Source of the DNA: Nesterenkonia natronophila
GTDB lineage: Bacteria > Actinomycetota > Actinomycetes > Actinomycetales > Micrococcaceae
Reading direction: 5' to 3'
Length of the DNA: 64,000 nucleotides
Assembly (NCBI RefSeq): GCF_003595215.1
Contig: NZ_QYZP01000001.1
Coordinates: 62,001-126,000, forward strand
The first letter of the stretch is position 1. Every line of letters starts with the position of its first letter. Below, one piece after another: positions 36,332 through 44,558 of this stretch. The translations under genes were made by a program, and so were the position numbers. The notes under the pieces are model-generated. The model was given only the letters and a program-made list of their open reading frames with translations. It was not told the DNA's origin and searched no databases.

Positions 36332-37506
36332 GGCCTGTTTCCTGCGTCCTCTAAACGGGCGATATCGCGGGATAACGTGCGGATACCATAAGTCCACTTC
36401 GGAAGTTCTTCTGTCCTTCCGACCTGATTGATGAGCGCTCCGAGGCTATTATTAGCGATCGTGACAACGTCACCGATCTTGTGAGTGAAGCCTTCCCCGG
36501 GCACGTCCCTGTCCTGAGTCGGGGCGAACAGTGTTCCCGTGAATAGTGCGAATCCGTCGGGGTACTGGTGGTGATCTCCGCGGGTAGCAATGACTAGGTC
36601 CTCGAAAGTACGGCTAAGTGCCGAGACTGCGTTCATCCCCCGGAGCGTATAACCCTCTGAGCCCTCAACCGTGAGGGATATCTCCAGCTTACGTGCGTCC
36701 TCAAGGCTGAAACTACTATCGATGAGCCGGATAAACGGCCCAATAGCAGTAGAGCGGTTGTTGTCCTTGGCCATCCCTAGGAGGAGGGCGCTTCGGCCCT
36801 CCACGTCACGTAGATTTACATCGTTGCCCAGGGTGGCCCCCACGATGCGGCCGTGCGAGTCGACGATGAGCACGAGTTCGGGTTCCGGGTTGTTCCACGA
36901 TGAGAAGGCAGGGATGCCGATGGGGCTGCCACTGCCCACAGCTGCTAGAACCGGGGCTTTGGTGAAGACCTCGGGGTCGGGACCGAGCCCTACCTCCAGG
37001 TATTGAGACCACCAGCCGCGTTCCATAAGCGCTTGCTTGACGGTTTCGGCCTCTTTTTCCCCCGGTGCGATAGTGGCCAGGTCGACACCGATTTCGTCTT
37101 GCATCTGCTTTCGAACTTTGGCTGCAGCACTCGGGTCTCCACCGCTGCGTTCCTCGATCACGCGTTCGATCATGGAACCGACGAATGTCACCCCGCAGGC
37201 CTTGATGACTTGGGCATCTAAAGGCGCGAGAAGCTGCGGCACACCTGCACGTTCTTGACTCTCCAAGTAGATGTCTTCGAGATCCCATGTGCTGCGTCCT
37301 TGCCGCAATTGCAGAAGCTGCTCAGGCAGGTCCTGCATCTCGAGCAGATCTGCAGTGGTGGGAGCTACGACAGACGCGTCCCATATCTTGCGGTCAGCGT
37401 AGAGCACAGGCACTGGAAGTCCCCGGGACGGATCCCAAACCCGTCCTATGTAGACCCCAGAAACGTCTTCAGGAAGCACATCGATGATGGTGTGGTTCAT
37501 AATCAT
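36328..37506 (-). CDS. FAH-family 2-keto-3-deoxy-pentonate dehydratase, XylX-like
   Basis: This 392-residue fumarylacetoacetase-superfamily protein is longer than the hydrolase encoded downstream. Length and motifs (VTFVGSMIERVIEERSGGD, SSWNNPEPELVLIVDSHG, TLGNDVNLRDVEGRSALLLG) recall Caulobacter XylX, which dehydrates 2-keto-3-deoxy-D-xylonate to alpha-ketoglutarate semialdehyde. The next gene upstream encodes the semialdehyde dehydrogenase, the same pair as XylX-XylA. I use the ATG at 37506, nine bases after GAGG. It overlaps gntR by four bases. Confidence 0.83.
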   Translation of the reverse strand: MIMNHTIIDVLPEDVSGVYIGRVWDPSRGLPVPVLYADRKIWDASVVAPTTADLLEMQDLPEQLLQLRQGRSTWDLEDIYLESQERAGVPQLLAPLDAQVIKACGVTFVGSMIERVIEERSGGDPSAAAKVRKQMQDEIGVDLATIAPGEKEAETVKQALMERGWWSQYLEVGLGPDPEVFTKAPVLAAVGSGSPIGIPAFSSWNNPEPELVLIVDSHGRIVGATLGNDVNLRDVEGRSALLLGMAKDNNRSTAIGPFIRLIDSSFSLEDARKLEISLTVEGSEGYTLRGMNAVSALSRTFEDLVIATRGDHHQYPDGFALFTGTLFAPTQDRDVPGEGFTHKIGDVVTIANNSLGALINQVGRTEELPKWTYGIRTLSRDIARLEDAGNRP

Positions 37507-37517
37507 CAAGTGCTACC

Positions 37518-38957
37518 TCAGCGCTTCCAGTCGCCATCGACTCGGCGACGTAAACCGAGTGGATTGTCATCCTGAAGAGGGGCGGGAAGGTCAGCGTCAG
37601 TGAAGTCTTGATACGCTACGGCCCTGAGGAAGCGTGAGACGGCCGCCGTTCCGACCGATGTGCCCAAGGCTGTGGTTGCTGGGTAAGGCCCACCGTGGTG
37701 TTGGGCGTAAGTAACAGTGACTCCGGTGGGCCACCCGTTCTTCAGTAGTCGACCGCACCGCTGGGCCAAGGAAGTCATGAGATGCTCGATGTTTTCTTCA
37801 TGCTCGGCATGGACAGTTCCTGTCAGCTGACCCGGTAGATGACCCAGTACGCGCAGGAGTTCTTCAGAATTCTCGTAGCTGATGACCACGGCTGCAGGTC
37901 CGAACATCTCAGTGTGTAGGACCTCGGCGTCCGGGCCCAGTTCTCCCGCTTGCGCATAGAAGACACTAGGGGCAGGCGGATCCGAGCTTTCGCTATCCAT
38001 CTCTGTGATCCTCGTCACCCCGTCGAGATGGTCGATGTGATGCCGGGCCTCCGCAAAACCCTCGGCAATGCGGTCATTAAGCATCTTTCCAGGAAGTTCC
38101 ACGCCTTGAAGTGCGTGAGTGATCGCGTTTCTTGCCTGGTCTGCTATTGCACTCGGGACGAACACGAGACCAGGCTTCGTGCAGAACTGACCGATTCCCA
38201 TGGTCATAGAGCTCACGAAACCCTCAGCGATTTCATCTCCACGGCTGTCCCATGCCTGCTCAGTAACAACCACTGGGTTGATGGATCCAAGTTCGCCGTA
38301 AAACGGAATTGGCTCAGGACGGGATGTTGCACGGTCGAACAACGCGCGGCCGCCCGGTACAGATCCGGTGAATCCAATCGCTTTCACCTTGGGGTGCTCC
38401 ACCATCTCGATTCCGGCTTCACGACCAGTAATTGCTGAGAACATTCCGTGCGGAGCGCCCGCCTCTTGTAGGGCATCGATAACGATCTGAGCCGTTAATT
38501 CCCCCAGCTCAACGTGACCTCCATGAATCTTGTGGACTACGGGGCATCCCGCAGCCCACGCCGAGGCCGTATCCCCGCCTGCTACAGAGAACGCAAAGGG
38601 AAAGTTCGAGGCGCCGAAGACACCGACTACGCCAAGCGGCACATTGAGTCGACGGATATCGGGCCGAGGGCCCATCCCCCAATCGGGATCATGGTGATCA
38701 ATCGTGGCATCCAGAAACTCTCCTTGACGAACCTCTTGTGCAAGGAGCTGAAGTTGGAAGACCGTTCGAGTCAGCTCACCATTCAGTCGAGCCTCAGGCA
38801 AGTTAGTGTCTTTCTGACCGACCTCCACCAGCCGCTCACGATTGACTTCGAGAGCATTCGCAGCAGCTTCGAGCCAGCCAGCACGCTCGTCGAGGCTGTG
38901 GTTCTGCATGACGAGGAACGCCTCATGGGCCTTCGTGATTTTCGTATCGACTGACAT
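37518..38957 (-). CDS. Alpha-ketoglutarate semialdehyde dehydrogenase-like aldehyde dehydrogenase
   Basis: This 479-residue NAD(P)-dependent aldehyde dehydrogenase belongs to the sugar-acid type (KGSADH III). The catalytic cysteine is in GIGQFCTKPGLVFVP, the glutamate in PFYGELGSINPVV, and the cofactor motif is GFTGSVPGGRALFD. It converts alpha-ketoglutarate semialdehyde to alpha-ketoglutarate at the end of the Weimberg-type route. I choose the ATG at 38957, preceded by AAAGGGGAAAACT; a longer frame upstream crosses a tRNA-like sequence and is not real. It is the first gene of the ten-gene operon. Confidence 0.88.
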   Translation of the reverse strand: MSVDTKITKAHEAFLVMQNHSLDERAGWLEAAANALEVNRERLVEVGQKDTNLPEARLNGELTRTVFQLQLLAQEVRQGEFLDATIDHHDPDWGMGPRPDIRRLNVPLGVVGVFGASNFPFAFSVAGGDTASAWAAGCPVVHKIHGGHVELGELTAQIVIDALQEAGAPHGMFSAITGREAGIEMVEHPKVKAIGFTGSVPGGRALFDRATSRPEPIPFYGELGSINPVVVTEQAWDSRGDEIAEGFVSSMTMGIGQFCTKPGLVFVPSAIADQARNAITHALQGVELPGKMLNDRIAEGFAEARHHIDHLDGVTRITEMDSESSDPPAPSVFYAQAGELGPDAEVLHTEMFGPAAVVISYENSEELLRVLGHLPGQLTGTVHAEHEENIEHLMTSLAQRCGRLLKNGWPTGVTVTYAQHHGGPYPATTALGTSVGTAAVSRFLRAVAYQDFTDADLPAPLQDDNPLGLRRRVDGDWKR

Positions 38958-38973
38958 AGTTTTCCCCTTTCGC

Positions 38974-38997
38974 TGGAGGCCACCGGGATTCGAACCG
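38974..38997 (-). other. tRNA 3'-end-like fragment (possible attachment-site remnant)
   Basis: The minus strand reads CGGTTCGAATCCCGG then TGGCCTCCA, the form of a T-loop and 3' acceptor strand of a tRNA. No matching 5' acceptor (GGAGGCC), D-arm or anticodon arm lies upstream, and the T-stem pairs only two bases, so it is not an intact tRNA. It sits 16 bases before the first gene of the sugar-acid operon, as expected of an integration scar at a tRNA gene. Confidence 0.55.
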
Positions 38998-39528
38998 TCT
39001 GAATCCTTCACTTCCCAAGCCATGCGACTCGAGAAACGGGGCCTAGACTCCGCTTTCCTATAGCTTCTTTGCAAAACCTATAGTAAATATGAGTGTGTTG
39101 CAACTCACGTTCGTAGGTCTGCACGGAGGATAGCGCGGCAAGTCGTAGTCAAACTTCTGTGTCGAGATCTCCAGAAGACCCAGAGGTTTCGATGCATGCT
39201 CTGGACTACTCCGGGTTCCCAGAGTGGTCCTCTTACTGAGCGAAGTGTGGGTTCAGCAGCGCGCACACAAGAAGATACTTTGGCGGCCGCAGGAGGAGAC
39301 TGCTCAGAGGGAAAGGTGAGTCCCGCTAGATACAGGAATGTTCACATCAGACGGTGAAGACGAGAGCTGTCATCCTTGCCAGCTACCCACCGCAGTGACA
39401 ACCACCGCGTTAACGCGGCAGATCGTGAGGGTCCCATTAGGATACAAACGCAACGGCTTGATCAACGATCATCAGACCCGAGGAATGGCAACACCACCAT
39501 AGAAGCGGCGCTATTGAGGAGTCACGAT
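38998..39528. promoter_or_regulatory. 531-base divergent intergenic region with palindromes
   Basis: No gene is recognised here. Near the sugar-acid operon it has AT-rich promoter-like DNA (TATAGT and repeated CTATAGG around 39060-39085) and the near-palindrome GTGTGTTGCAACTCAC at 39093-39108, matching 14 of 16 positions, a candidate GntR operator. Near the oxidase gene it has the perfect 14-base palindrome CCGCGTTAACGCGG at 39405-39418. The frame of the oxidase is open through the right part, but there is no ribosome site until 39529. Confidence 0.6.
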
Positions 39529-40902
39529 TTGACCACCAACGGAGACGTGTCATTCTGGTACACGCAATCTGGCCTCCCCGCCTGTCGGGCAGCTCTTGAC
39601 GGTGATACTACAAGTGATGTCGCAATTGTGGGTGCCGGTTACACCGGGCTCTGGGCCGCCTACTATCTCAAGAAAGCTCGTCCCGATCTACGAATAGCCA
39701 TACTGGAAAGTCGCTTCGCCGGTTTCGGCGCATCAGGCCGCAATGGGGGATGGCTAACAAATAGCATCACCGGTGGTCGAGACCAGTACCTGAAGAGCCA
39801 TGGACGGGACGTGGTTGCTCGGTTCCAGAGGCTGCTGAACCACACCGTAGATGAAGTGATTGCAATTGCAGCTGCTGAAGGAATAGACGCAGGGTTCCAC
39901 AAAGGCGGCGAGCTCAACGTGGCTCGCAACCCCGCACAACTTGCGAGATTGCGATCCCTGGCGTCCGCCGAAGCCAAGTGGCCGGAATCAGGGGCAACCC
40001 TGCTCTCTGCTCAGCAAACCGACGAGCGGGTGGGGATCTCCGGCGTCCTCGGCAGCCTGCACCAACCTCATGCCGCACGAATCCACCCGGCAAAGCTGGT
40101 ACGCGGACTGGCGAGAACGGTGGAAAAGCTAGGGGTCCGTATCTATGAGGACACCAAAGTCACTGAAATCCGGCCACACTTGGCCACGACAGACAAGGGT
40201 GACGTGCAGGCTGCCTATATCCTGCGCGCAACTGAAGGGTTTACTGCAAATCTGAGGGGTTTTCACCGCCAATGGCTACCGATGAATTCTTCCATGATCG
40301 TGACGGAACCACTCAGCGACGGCATCTGGGAAGAACTCGGGTGGAGCAACTTAGAGTTGGTAGGCGATATGGCTCATGCGTACATGTATGCGCAAAGGAC
40401 GACAGACAACCGAATCGCCCTGGGAGGTCGAGGAGTTCCCTATCGCTTCGGATCTGCGATAGATTCCGACGGGAGCACCCATCCCTCGACGATTTTAAAA
40501 CTCACCGCGCTCTTGCACGATATGTTCCCGGCCACGCGTCAATCCAAAGTTGAGCACGCATGGTCGGGGGTCCTCGGCGTGCCGCGGGACTGGAAAGCTA
40601 CGGTAGGGCTTGACCGCAGCACCGGTCTCGGTTGGGCTGGTGGATACGTGGGCACCGGTGTCACAGCAACAAACTTGGCCGGCCGAACCTTGAGAGATCT
40701 CCTTCTAGGAGCAGATAGCGAGCTCACGGCCATGCCTTGGGTTAACCGTACTGTCCGCAAGTGGGAAATGGAACCGGCTCGATGGATCGCTGTCAGTGCA
40801 TTATATCGAGCCTATTATGCGGCAGACAGGGCGGAAAACAGTCGACTTAATTCGACTTCTTGGGTTGCCAAAACTGCGGACTTGATTTCCGGACGCACAT
40901 AA
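39529..40902 (+). CDS. FAD-dependent amino acid/gamma-glutamylputrescine oxidase-like protein
   Basis: This 457-residue flavoprotein of the DAO family resembles PuuB. The dinucleotide motif is VAIVGAGYTGLWAAYYL (about 28-44), followed by ASGRNGGWLTNSI, and the C-terminal FAD segment is LGWAGGYVGTGVTATNLAGRTL. It would oxidise a secondary or primary amine and make hydrogen peroxide. I choose the TTG at 39529 because GAGGAG lies eight bases upstream and the product then begins like its relatives (TTNGDVSFWYT); the upstream extension is not conserved-looking. A paralogue is encoded at 48196-49620 with the same N-terminal layout. Confidence 0.87.
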   Translation: MTTNGDVSFWYTQSGLPACRAALDGDTTSDVAIVGAGYTGLWAAYYLKKARPDLRIAILESRFAGFGASGRNGGWLTNSITGGRDQYLKSHGRDVVARFQRLLNHTVDEVIAIAAAEGIDAGFHKGGELNVARNPAQLARLRSLASAEAKWPESGATLLSAQQTDERVGISGVLGSLHQPHAARIHPAKLVRGLARTVEKLGVRIYEDTKVTEIRPHLATTDKGDVQAAYILRATEGFTANLRGFHRQWLPMNSSMIVTEPLSDGIWEELGWSNLELVGDMAHAYMYAQRTTDNRIALGGRGVPYRFGSAIDSDGSTHPSTILKLTALLHDMFPATRQSKVEHAWSGVLGVPRDWKATVGLDRSTGLGWAGGYVGTGVTATNLAGRTLRDLLLGADSELTAMPWVNRTVRKWEMEPARWIAVSALYRAYYAADRAENSRLNSTSWVAKTADLISGRT

Positions 40903-41228
40903 TTAGTCACGTAAGCTTACCCAGCAGGGCGACAATTATAAAGAATTAGCACCATACTACTTTCAGTCCTTCGCCGGGCATCGACGAGGGTTCATCAACT
41001 CCCGTGATGCTTACACAGCAGCCCGCGAGGCTTTTCAATCAGTATCCGAGGCATGTTGATGCCAACAAAGTAGCGTTTGGACGCTGAAGTAACCAGTGGC
41101 CTTAGATGCTGCAAATCACAGTGTCCAGCGAGTCACGGAGGGTGTACGCCGGCATGGCCGGATCGTCGCCGGAGGATCGGCGCTCATCTAATGATGAAAT
41201 GACATGCGATATAGGTCTGAGAAGTAGC
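40903..41228. other. 326-base intergenic region, nothing recognised
   Basis: The region lies between convergent genes (oxidase on plus, Lrp regulator on minus). An open stretch of about 49 codons on the plus strand (around 40920-41060, including GHRRGFINSRDAY) has no start codon and no family I recognise. It may be a gene remnant. I saw no clear terminator hairpin. Confidence 0.4.
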
Positions 41229-41699
41229 TCAACGAACACCCCAAGTGTAGGTCTGTTTGCGTAGGCTCAAATACATGAACGTCTCAGTACCTACGACACC
41301 GTCAATGGCGCGGATTTTTTGCGAGATGACCTCCAGCAGGTGGTCGTCATCCTCGCAGACGACCTCGGCAAGCACGTCGAAGGTTCCAGCGGTTATCACC
41401 ACATAGTCTACTTCTTCGTAGGCCTCAAGCTCTTCGGCCACAGGCTCGAGAGGCCCCTTCACCTTGATGCCGATCATGGCCTGACGAGGGAACCCTAGCT
41501 CAAGCGGGTTCGTCACCGCAACGATCTGCATGACGCCAAGGTCAAGTAGGCGGTGCACCCGTTGCCGCACTGCTGCTTCCGAAAGCCCCACCGCCTTCGC
41601 GATAGCGGCGTACGAACGCCGTCCATCTTGTTGGAGTTGCTCGATGATGGATTTAGAGACATCGTCGAGCTCCATCACATCCGTCGCTTTCTTAGCCAT
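41229..41699 (-). CDS. Lrp/AsnC-family transcriptional regulator
   Basis: This 156-residue regulator has an N-terminal helix-turn-helix (DVSKSIIEQLQQDGRRSYAAIAKAVGLSEAAVRQRVHRLLDLG) and a RAM effector domain (YVVITAGTFDVLAEVVCEDDDHLLEVI). Such regulators sense amino acids or related amines and often control adjacent catabolic genes. It lies 78 bases after the C45 hydrolase gene, at the end of the minus-strand import and catabolism operon, with its own ATG. Likely targets are the divergent promoters near 39.4 and 51.2 kb, which is inference. Confidence 0.9.
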   Translation of the reverse strand: MAKKATDVMELDDVSKSIIEQLQQDGRRSYAAIAKAVGLSEAAVRQRVHRLLDLGVMQIVAVTNPLELGFPRQAMIGIKVKGPLEPVAEELEAYEEVDYVVITAGTFDVLAEVVCEDDDHLLEVISQKIRAIDGVVGTETFMYLSLRKQTYTWGVR

Positions 41700-41777
41700 G
41701 GATGGAGTCTTTCACAGGACGCCGCCAGTCTTTCTTTTCGCCAGTCGGAGCAAGACCCCCAGAGCGATCAGGCTGAA

Positions 41778-42845
41778 TCATACAGTGAGGCTGAGCCACT
41801 CTTTCTCCTCGGCCTCCGTCGGCATACCATCCAGAATCTCCGCGGTGCGGCGGGACGGATCGAGAGCCACGGTAGCCAACGTGCGCCACCGGTGCCCCAG
41901 GCTCAGACCTGGCTCTGGGAGACAACACAGTTGAGCATCTCCTGGACCAGAACGCAGCATCCCGACCACATCAGACAGCTCATGCAAGTTAGTGGGCGCC
42001 TCGGCTCGAGTCTTCAACAGCTCCATCCTCTCGATGGAATCTGGGTTATAGGCTTCACTTCGCTCCCCCTCTGCAGGCTCCGGGCGGAGAAAATGGTTCG
42101 TGTGCAGAAGGGGCCCCTCGCTTTGCTCAACAATGAAGACTCCGGCCGGGCTGAGCTCACACATGACGGTCCGGCCCGACTCCACGAGCGTGAGCACGCT
42201 GGAAGAGGAAATCTCGGCAGAACCCAACAATTGCTGAGCTTCCTCGACGCTCCGGCACTCACTTAGTACGGCTGCGCAGAGTATGTGAACAGGAACTCCT
42301 CCCACCGCGTCTTGTCGGTGGGCAAGGATATTCAAGTGCACTCCCAGCCCTGCCTCGTTGAGGCCAATCTTGGCCAAAATCCCCTGCTCGGTGACCCCCA
42401 CGTGTTCTAAGCCCGGCCCGCGCACCGTCTGAGTGTGCCAGTACTCGCTCAGCTCATCATGCCAGTCCCAAGTCTGGGCACTGCCCCACCCCTGCCGCAG
42501 CGGTGCCGCGACGGTTGAGCATTCCCGAGCTCCCAAGACTCCGGCCCCGGAGAGGATCTCTGTCCGGGCGTTGAGCGCGCTCACCTGCCACTCAGCCATG
42601 CCTACCGTCGCGGCGAGGGACTGGATCTGCTCTGCATAACCCGGGTTGAAGGCAGAGACAGCCTCGAGGCTGCTTTCACCGGCTCTCTGCACATCACCAG
42701 AAGTGATTCCAAGAGTTTCAAAGAGCTCAGAATAACCTGCGAACGCCAGGGGCAACGACTGGTCCAACAGTCGTCCCCGAGCGGCCCCAAGCGCGATGTG
42801 GGAGGAACCCTCGATCTCGAGATGGGCTCTGGCAGAAGCAGTCAT
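41778..42845 (-). CDS. C45-family acyltransferase/amide hydrolase
   Basis: This 355-residue Ntn-type hydrolase is like isopenicillin N acyltransferase and beta-alanyl-dopamine hydrolase (Tan). The likely self-processing nucleophile is Cys109 in GARECSTVAAP, followed by WDWHDELSEYW, and LTLVESGRTVMCELSPAG and HTNHFL segments are typical of the family. It probably cleaves or forms an amide bond of an imported peptide-like compound. The ATG at 42845 has GAAGGA upstream. It follows a complete peptide-type ABC importer, which suggests the importer brings in its substrate. The real substrate is unknown. Confidence 0.83.
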   Translation of the reverse strand: MTASARAHLEIEGSSHIALGAARGRLLDQSLPLAFAGYSELFETLGITSGDVQRAGESSLEAVSAFNPGYAEQIQSLAATVGMAEWQVSALNARTEILSGAGVLGARECSTVAAPLRQGWGSAQTWDWHDELSEYWHTQTVRGPGLEHVGVTEQGILAKIGLNEAGLGVHLNILAHRQDAVGGVPVHILCAAVLSECRSVEEAQQLLGSAEISSSSVLTLVESGRTVMCELSPAGVFIVEQSEGPLLHTNHFLRPEPAEGERSEAYNPDSIERMELLKTRAEAPTNLHELSDVVGMLRSGPGDAQLCCLPEPGLSLGHRWRTLATVALDPSRRTAEILDGMPTEAEEKEWLSLTV

Positions 42846-42891
42846 AGTGTCTTCCTTCTCGGAGGGCTTGGTTGATCGGACGTTCGTGGCA

Positions 42892-43767
42892 TCAGGTTTC
42901 CGCTCCCAGTAGCCGTGAGCGAAGATTACGCTGTGGTTTCCATCCGGGACGGGGCGCGCTGTCAATCAGCAACCGGGTATACGGGTGCTCCGGAGAGTCT
43001 AGGACCTGACTAACCGGCCCTGCCTCCACAACGCGGCCATACCGCATGACTAACACCGCGTCAGCGACTTCCCGTACCACGGACAAGTCATGTGTGATGA
43101 AGACGTAGGTGAGGCCCCGCTCGTGGCGCAGTCTCTTCAGTAGTTGCAGAACCTGCGCCTGAACCGAGACATCGAGAGCGGAGACCGCCTCATCGAGCAC
43201 CATGATCGTGGGTTCAGCAGCGAGTGCCCTGGCGATCGCGACACGCTGCTTTTGCCCCCCGGAGAGGGCCGCTGGCAGTGCGTCCGCATGCTGCTCCTCA
43301 AGCCCCACGTCGGCGAATAACCGCAACATCTGACTCCGCCGGGCTCGACGGCCCATTTCTGGGAAGTGGGCACGGAGAACCTCATCCACCGCGGCACCCG
43401 CAGGTAGACGGCGGTTGAAAGACCCCTGGGGGTCCTGGAACACCATCTGGACCAGTCTCGAGCGGGTTCGGCGGTTCTTTCGCGAGGCGCCGAAGCGAAC
43501 TTCGTGTCCATTGAGGACTACGGTGCCGGCATCAGGACGTTCCAACCCCACGACGATTCGCGCGAGCGTAGTTTTCCCAGACCCCGATTCTCCTACCACC
43601 GCCAGGCACTGCCCGTGCCCAATTGCATAGTTAATATCATCCAGAGCCTGAACGGTCCGACCCCGTCCCATGACGAAGGTGCGGCTTAGTCCCCAGAATT
43701 CGACGGCATGCTCTGGCCGGATCTCCGGGGTGGAGAATTCATCTGTCTGACCTTGAGCCATCTTCAC
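42892..43767 (-). CDS. Peptide-type ABC transporter ATP-binding protein (DppF-like)
   Basis: This 291-residue ATPase has Walker A GESGSGKTTLAR, signature LSGGQKQRVAIARAL, Walker B IMVLDEAVSALD and H-loop VFITHDLSVV. It is the second of the two nucleotide-binding subunits of a Dpp/Opp-type importer. The GTG start overlaps the preceding ATPase gene stop by four bases; an ATG six bases in is also possible. The C-terminal oligopeptide-transporter extension is short. Confidence 0.92.
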   Translation of the reverse strand: MKMAQGQTDEFSTPEIRPEHAVEFWGLSRTFVMGRGRTVQALDDINYAIGHGQCLAVVGESGSGKTTLARIVVGLERPDAGTVVLNGHEVRFGASRKNRRTRSRLVQMVFQDPQGSFNRRLPAGAAVDEVLRAHFPEMGRRARRSQMLRLFADVGLEEQHADALPAALSGGQKQRVAIARALAAEPTIMVLDEAVSALDVSVQAQVLQLLKRLRHERGLTYVFITHDLSVVREVADAVLVMRYGRVVEAGPVSQVLDSPEHPYTRLLIDSAPRPGWKPQRNLRSRLLGAET

Positions 43768-44558
43768 GCCTCCTCAGGATGGAGCTTGGGCCGGGCGTTC
43801 ATCAGCTCCCGCGTGTACTCGTGTTGCGGAGCGTCCCTGATTTCCTCCGGCGTTCCGATTTCCACGAGTTCCCCATAGCGCATCACCGCGAGCCTGTCGC
43901 ATACCGCGGCCGCTAGGTCGAGGTCGTGACTCACGAATATCATTGACATCTCCGCTTCACGGCGTTTCTCATCCAGAATGGCTGCGACTTCAGCCTGCGT
44001 GGTGACGTCGAGAGCCGTCGTAGGCTCATCTGCGAGTAGCAACTTCGGTTGCGCCGAGATTGCTCCCGCGATAACCACACGCTGGAGCATCCCACCGGAA
44101 AGCTGATGAGGGTAGGACCGGAGCACCCGTTCGCTCTCCTCGATGCCGACCGAGCGCAGCAGTTCGCTGGACCTCAGGCGCGCCCGAGCTTTCGGCATAC
44201 TCCGGGCCTCTGACATTCCCTCCATCAGATATTTGCCCACAGGAAGCACAGGATTGAGAACGCTGTGCGGGTTCTGTGCAATCAACGCCAGATCCTCCGC
44301 GCGAGTGCGTCTCAGTTCTTCCCCCCTCAGCGCCCGGAGATCCCGGCCTTCCAGTTCGATGCGACCACCTACTGAACTGCCCGGAGGCTCAATGCCGAGG
44401 ACGCACTGGAGGGTCATGGACTTTCCGGAACCAGACTCACCCACCAACCCCAAGGCCTCTCCGGCGGCCAGGGTGAGCGAGTTTCCCCTGAGTATCTCGC
44501 TCACTCGCCCGGTGTCCGGGTCGGTGATGGAAAGCTCGAGGTTGTCAATGGTAAGCAT
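43764..44558 (-). CDS. Peptide-type ABC transporter ATP-binding protein (DppD-like)
   Basis: This 264-residue ATPase has Walker A GESGSGKSMTLQ, signature LSGGMLQRVVIAGAI, and Walker B LLLADEPTTALD. It is shorter than DppD of enteric bacteria (about 320-330 residues) because the Cys-containing C-terminal extension is missing. Both the start (TGATG with the permease stop) and the end overlap neighbours. It partners with the DppF-like ATPase and the two permeases. Confidence 0.92.
   Translation of the reverse strand: MLTIDNLELSITDPDTGRVSEILRGNSLTLAAGEALGLVGESGSGKSMTLQCVLGIEPPGSSVGGRIELEGRDLRALRGEELRRTRAEDLALIAQNPHSVLNPVLPVGKYLMEGMSEARSMPKARARLRSSELLRSVGIEESERVLRSYPHQLSGGMLQRVVIAGAISAQPKLLLADEPTTALDVTTQAEVAAILDEKRREAEMSMIFVSHDLDLAAAVCDRLAVMRYGELVEIGTPEEIRDAPQHEYTRELMNARPKLHPEEA

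Noticed and set aside
38974..39070. Intact tRNA gene on the minus strand
   Set aside because: Only the T-loop and 3' acceptor strand fit; 5' acceptor, D-arm and anticodon arm are missing and the T-stem is mispaired.
40920..41060. Plus-strand open stretch of about 49 codons with GHRRGFINSRDAY
   Set aside because: No start codon and no family recognised; may be chance or a remnant.
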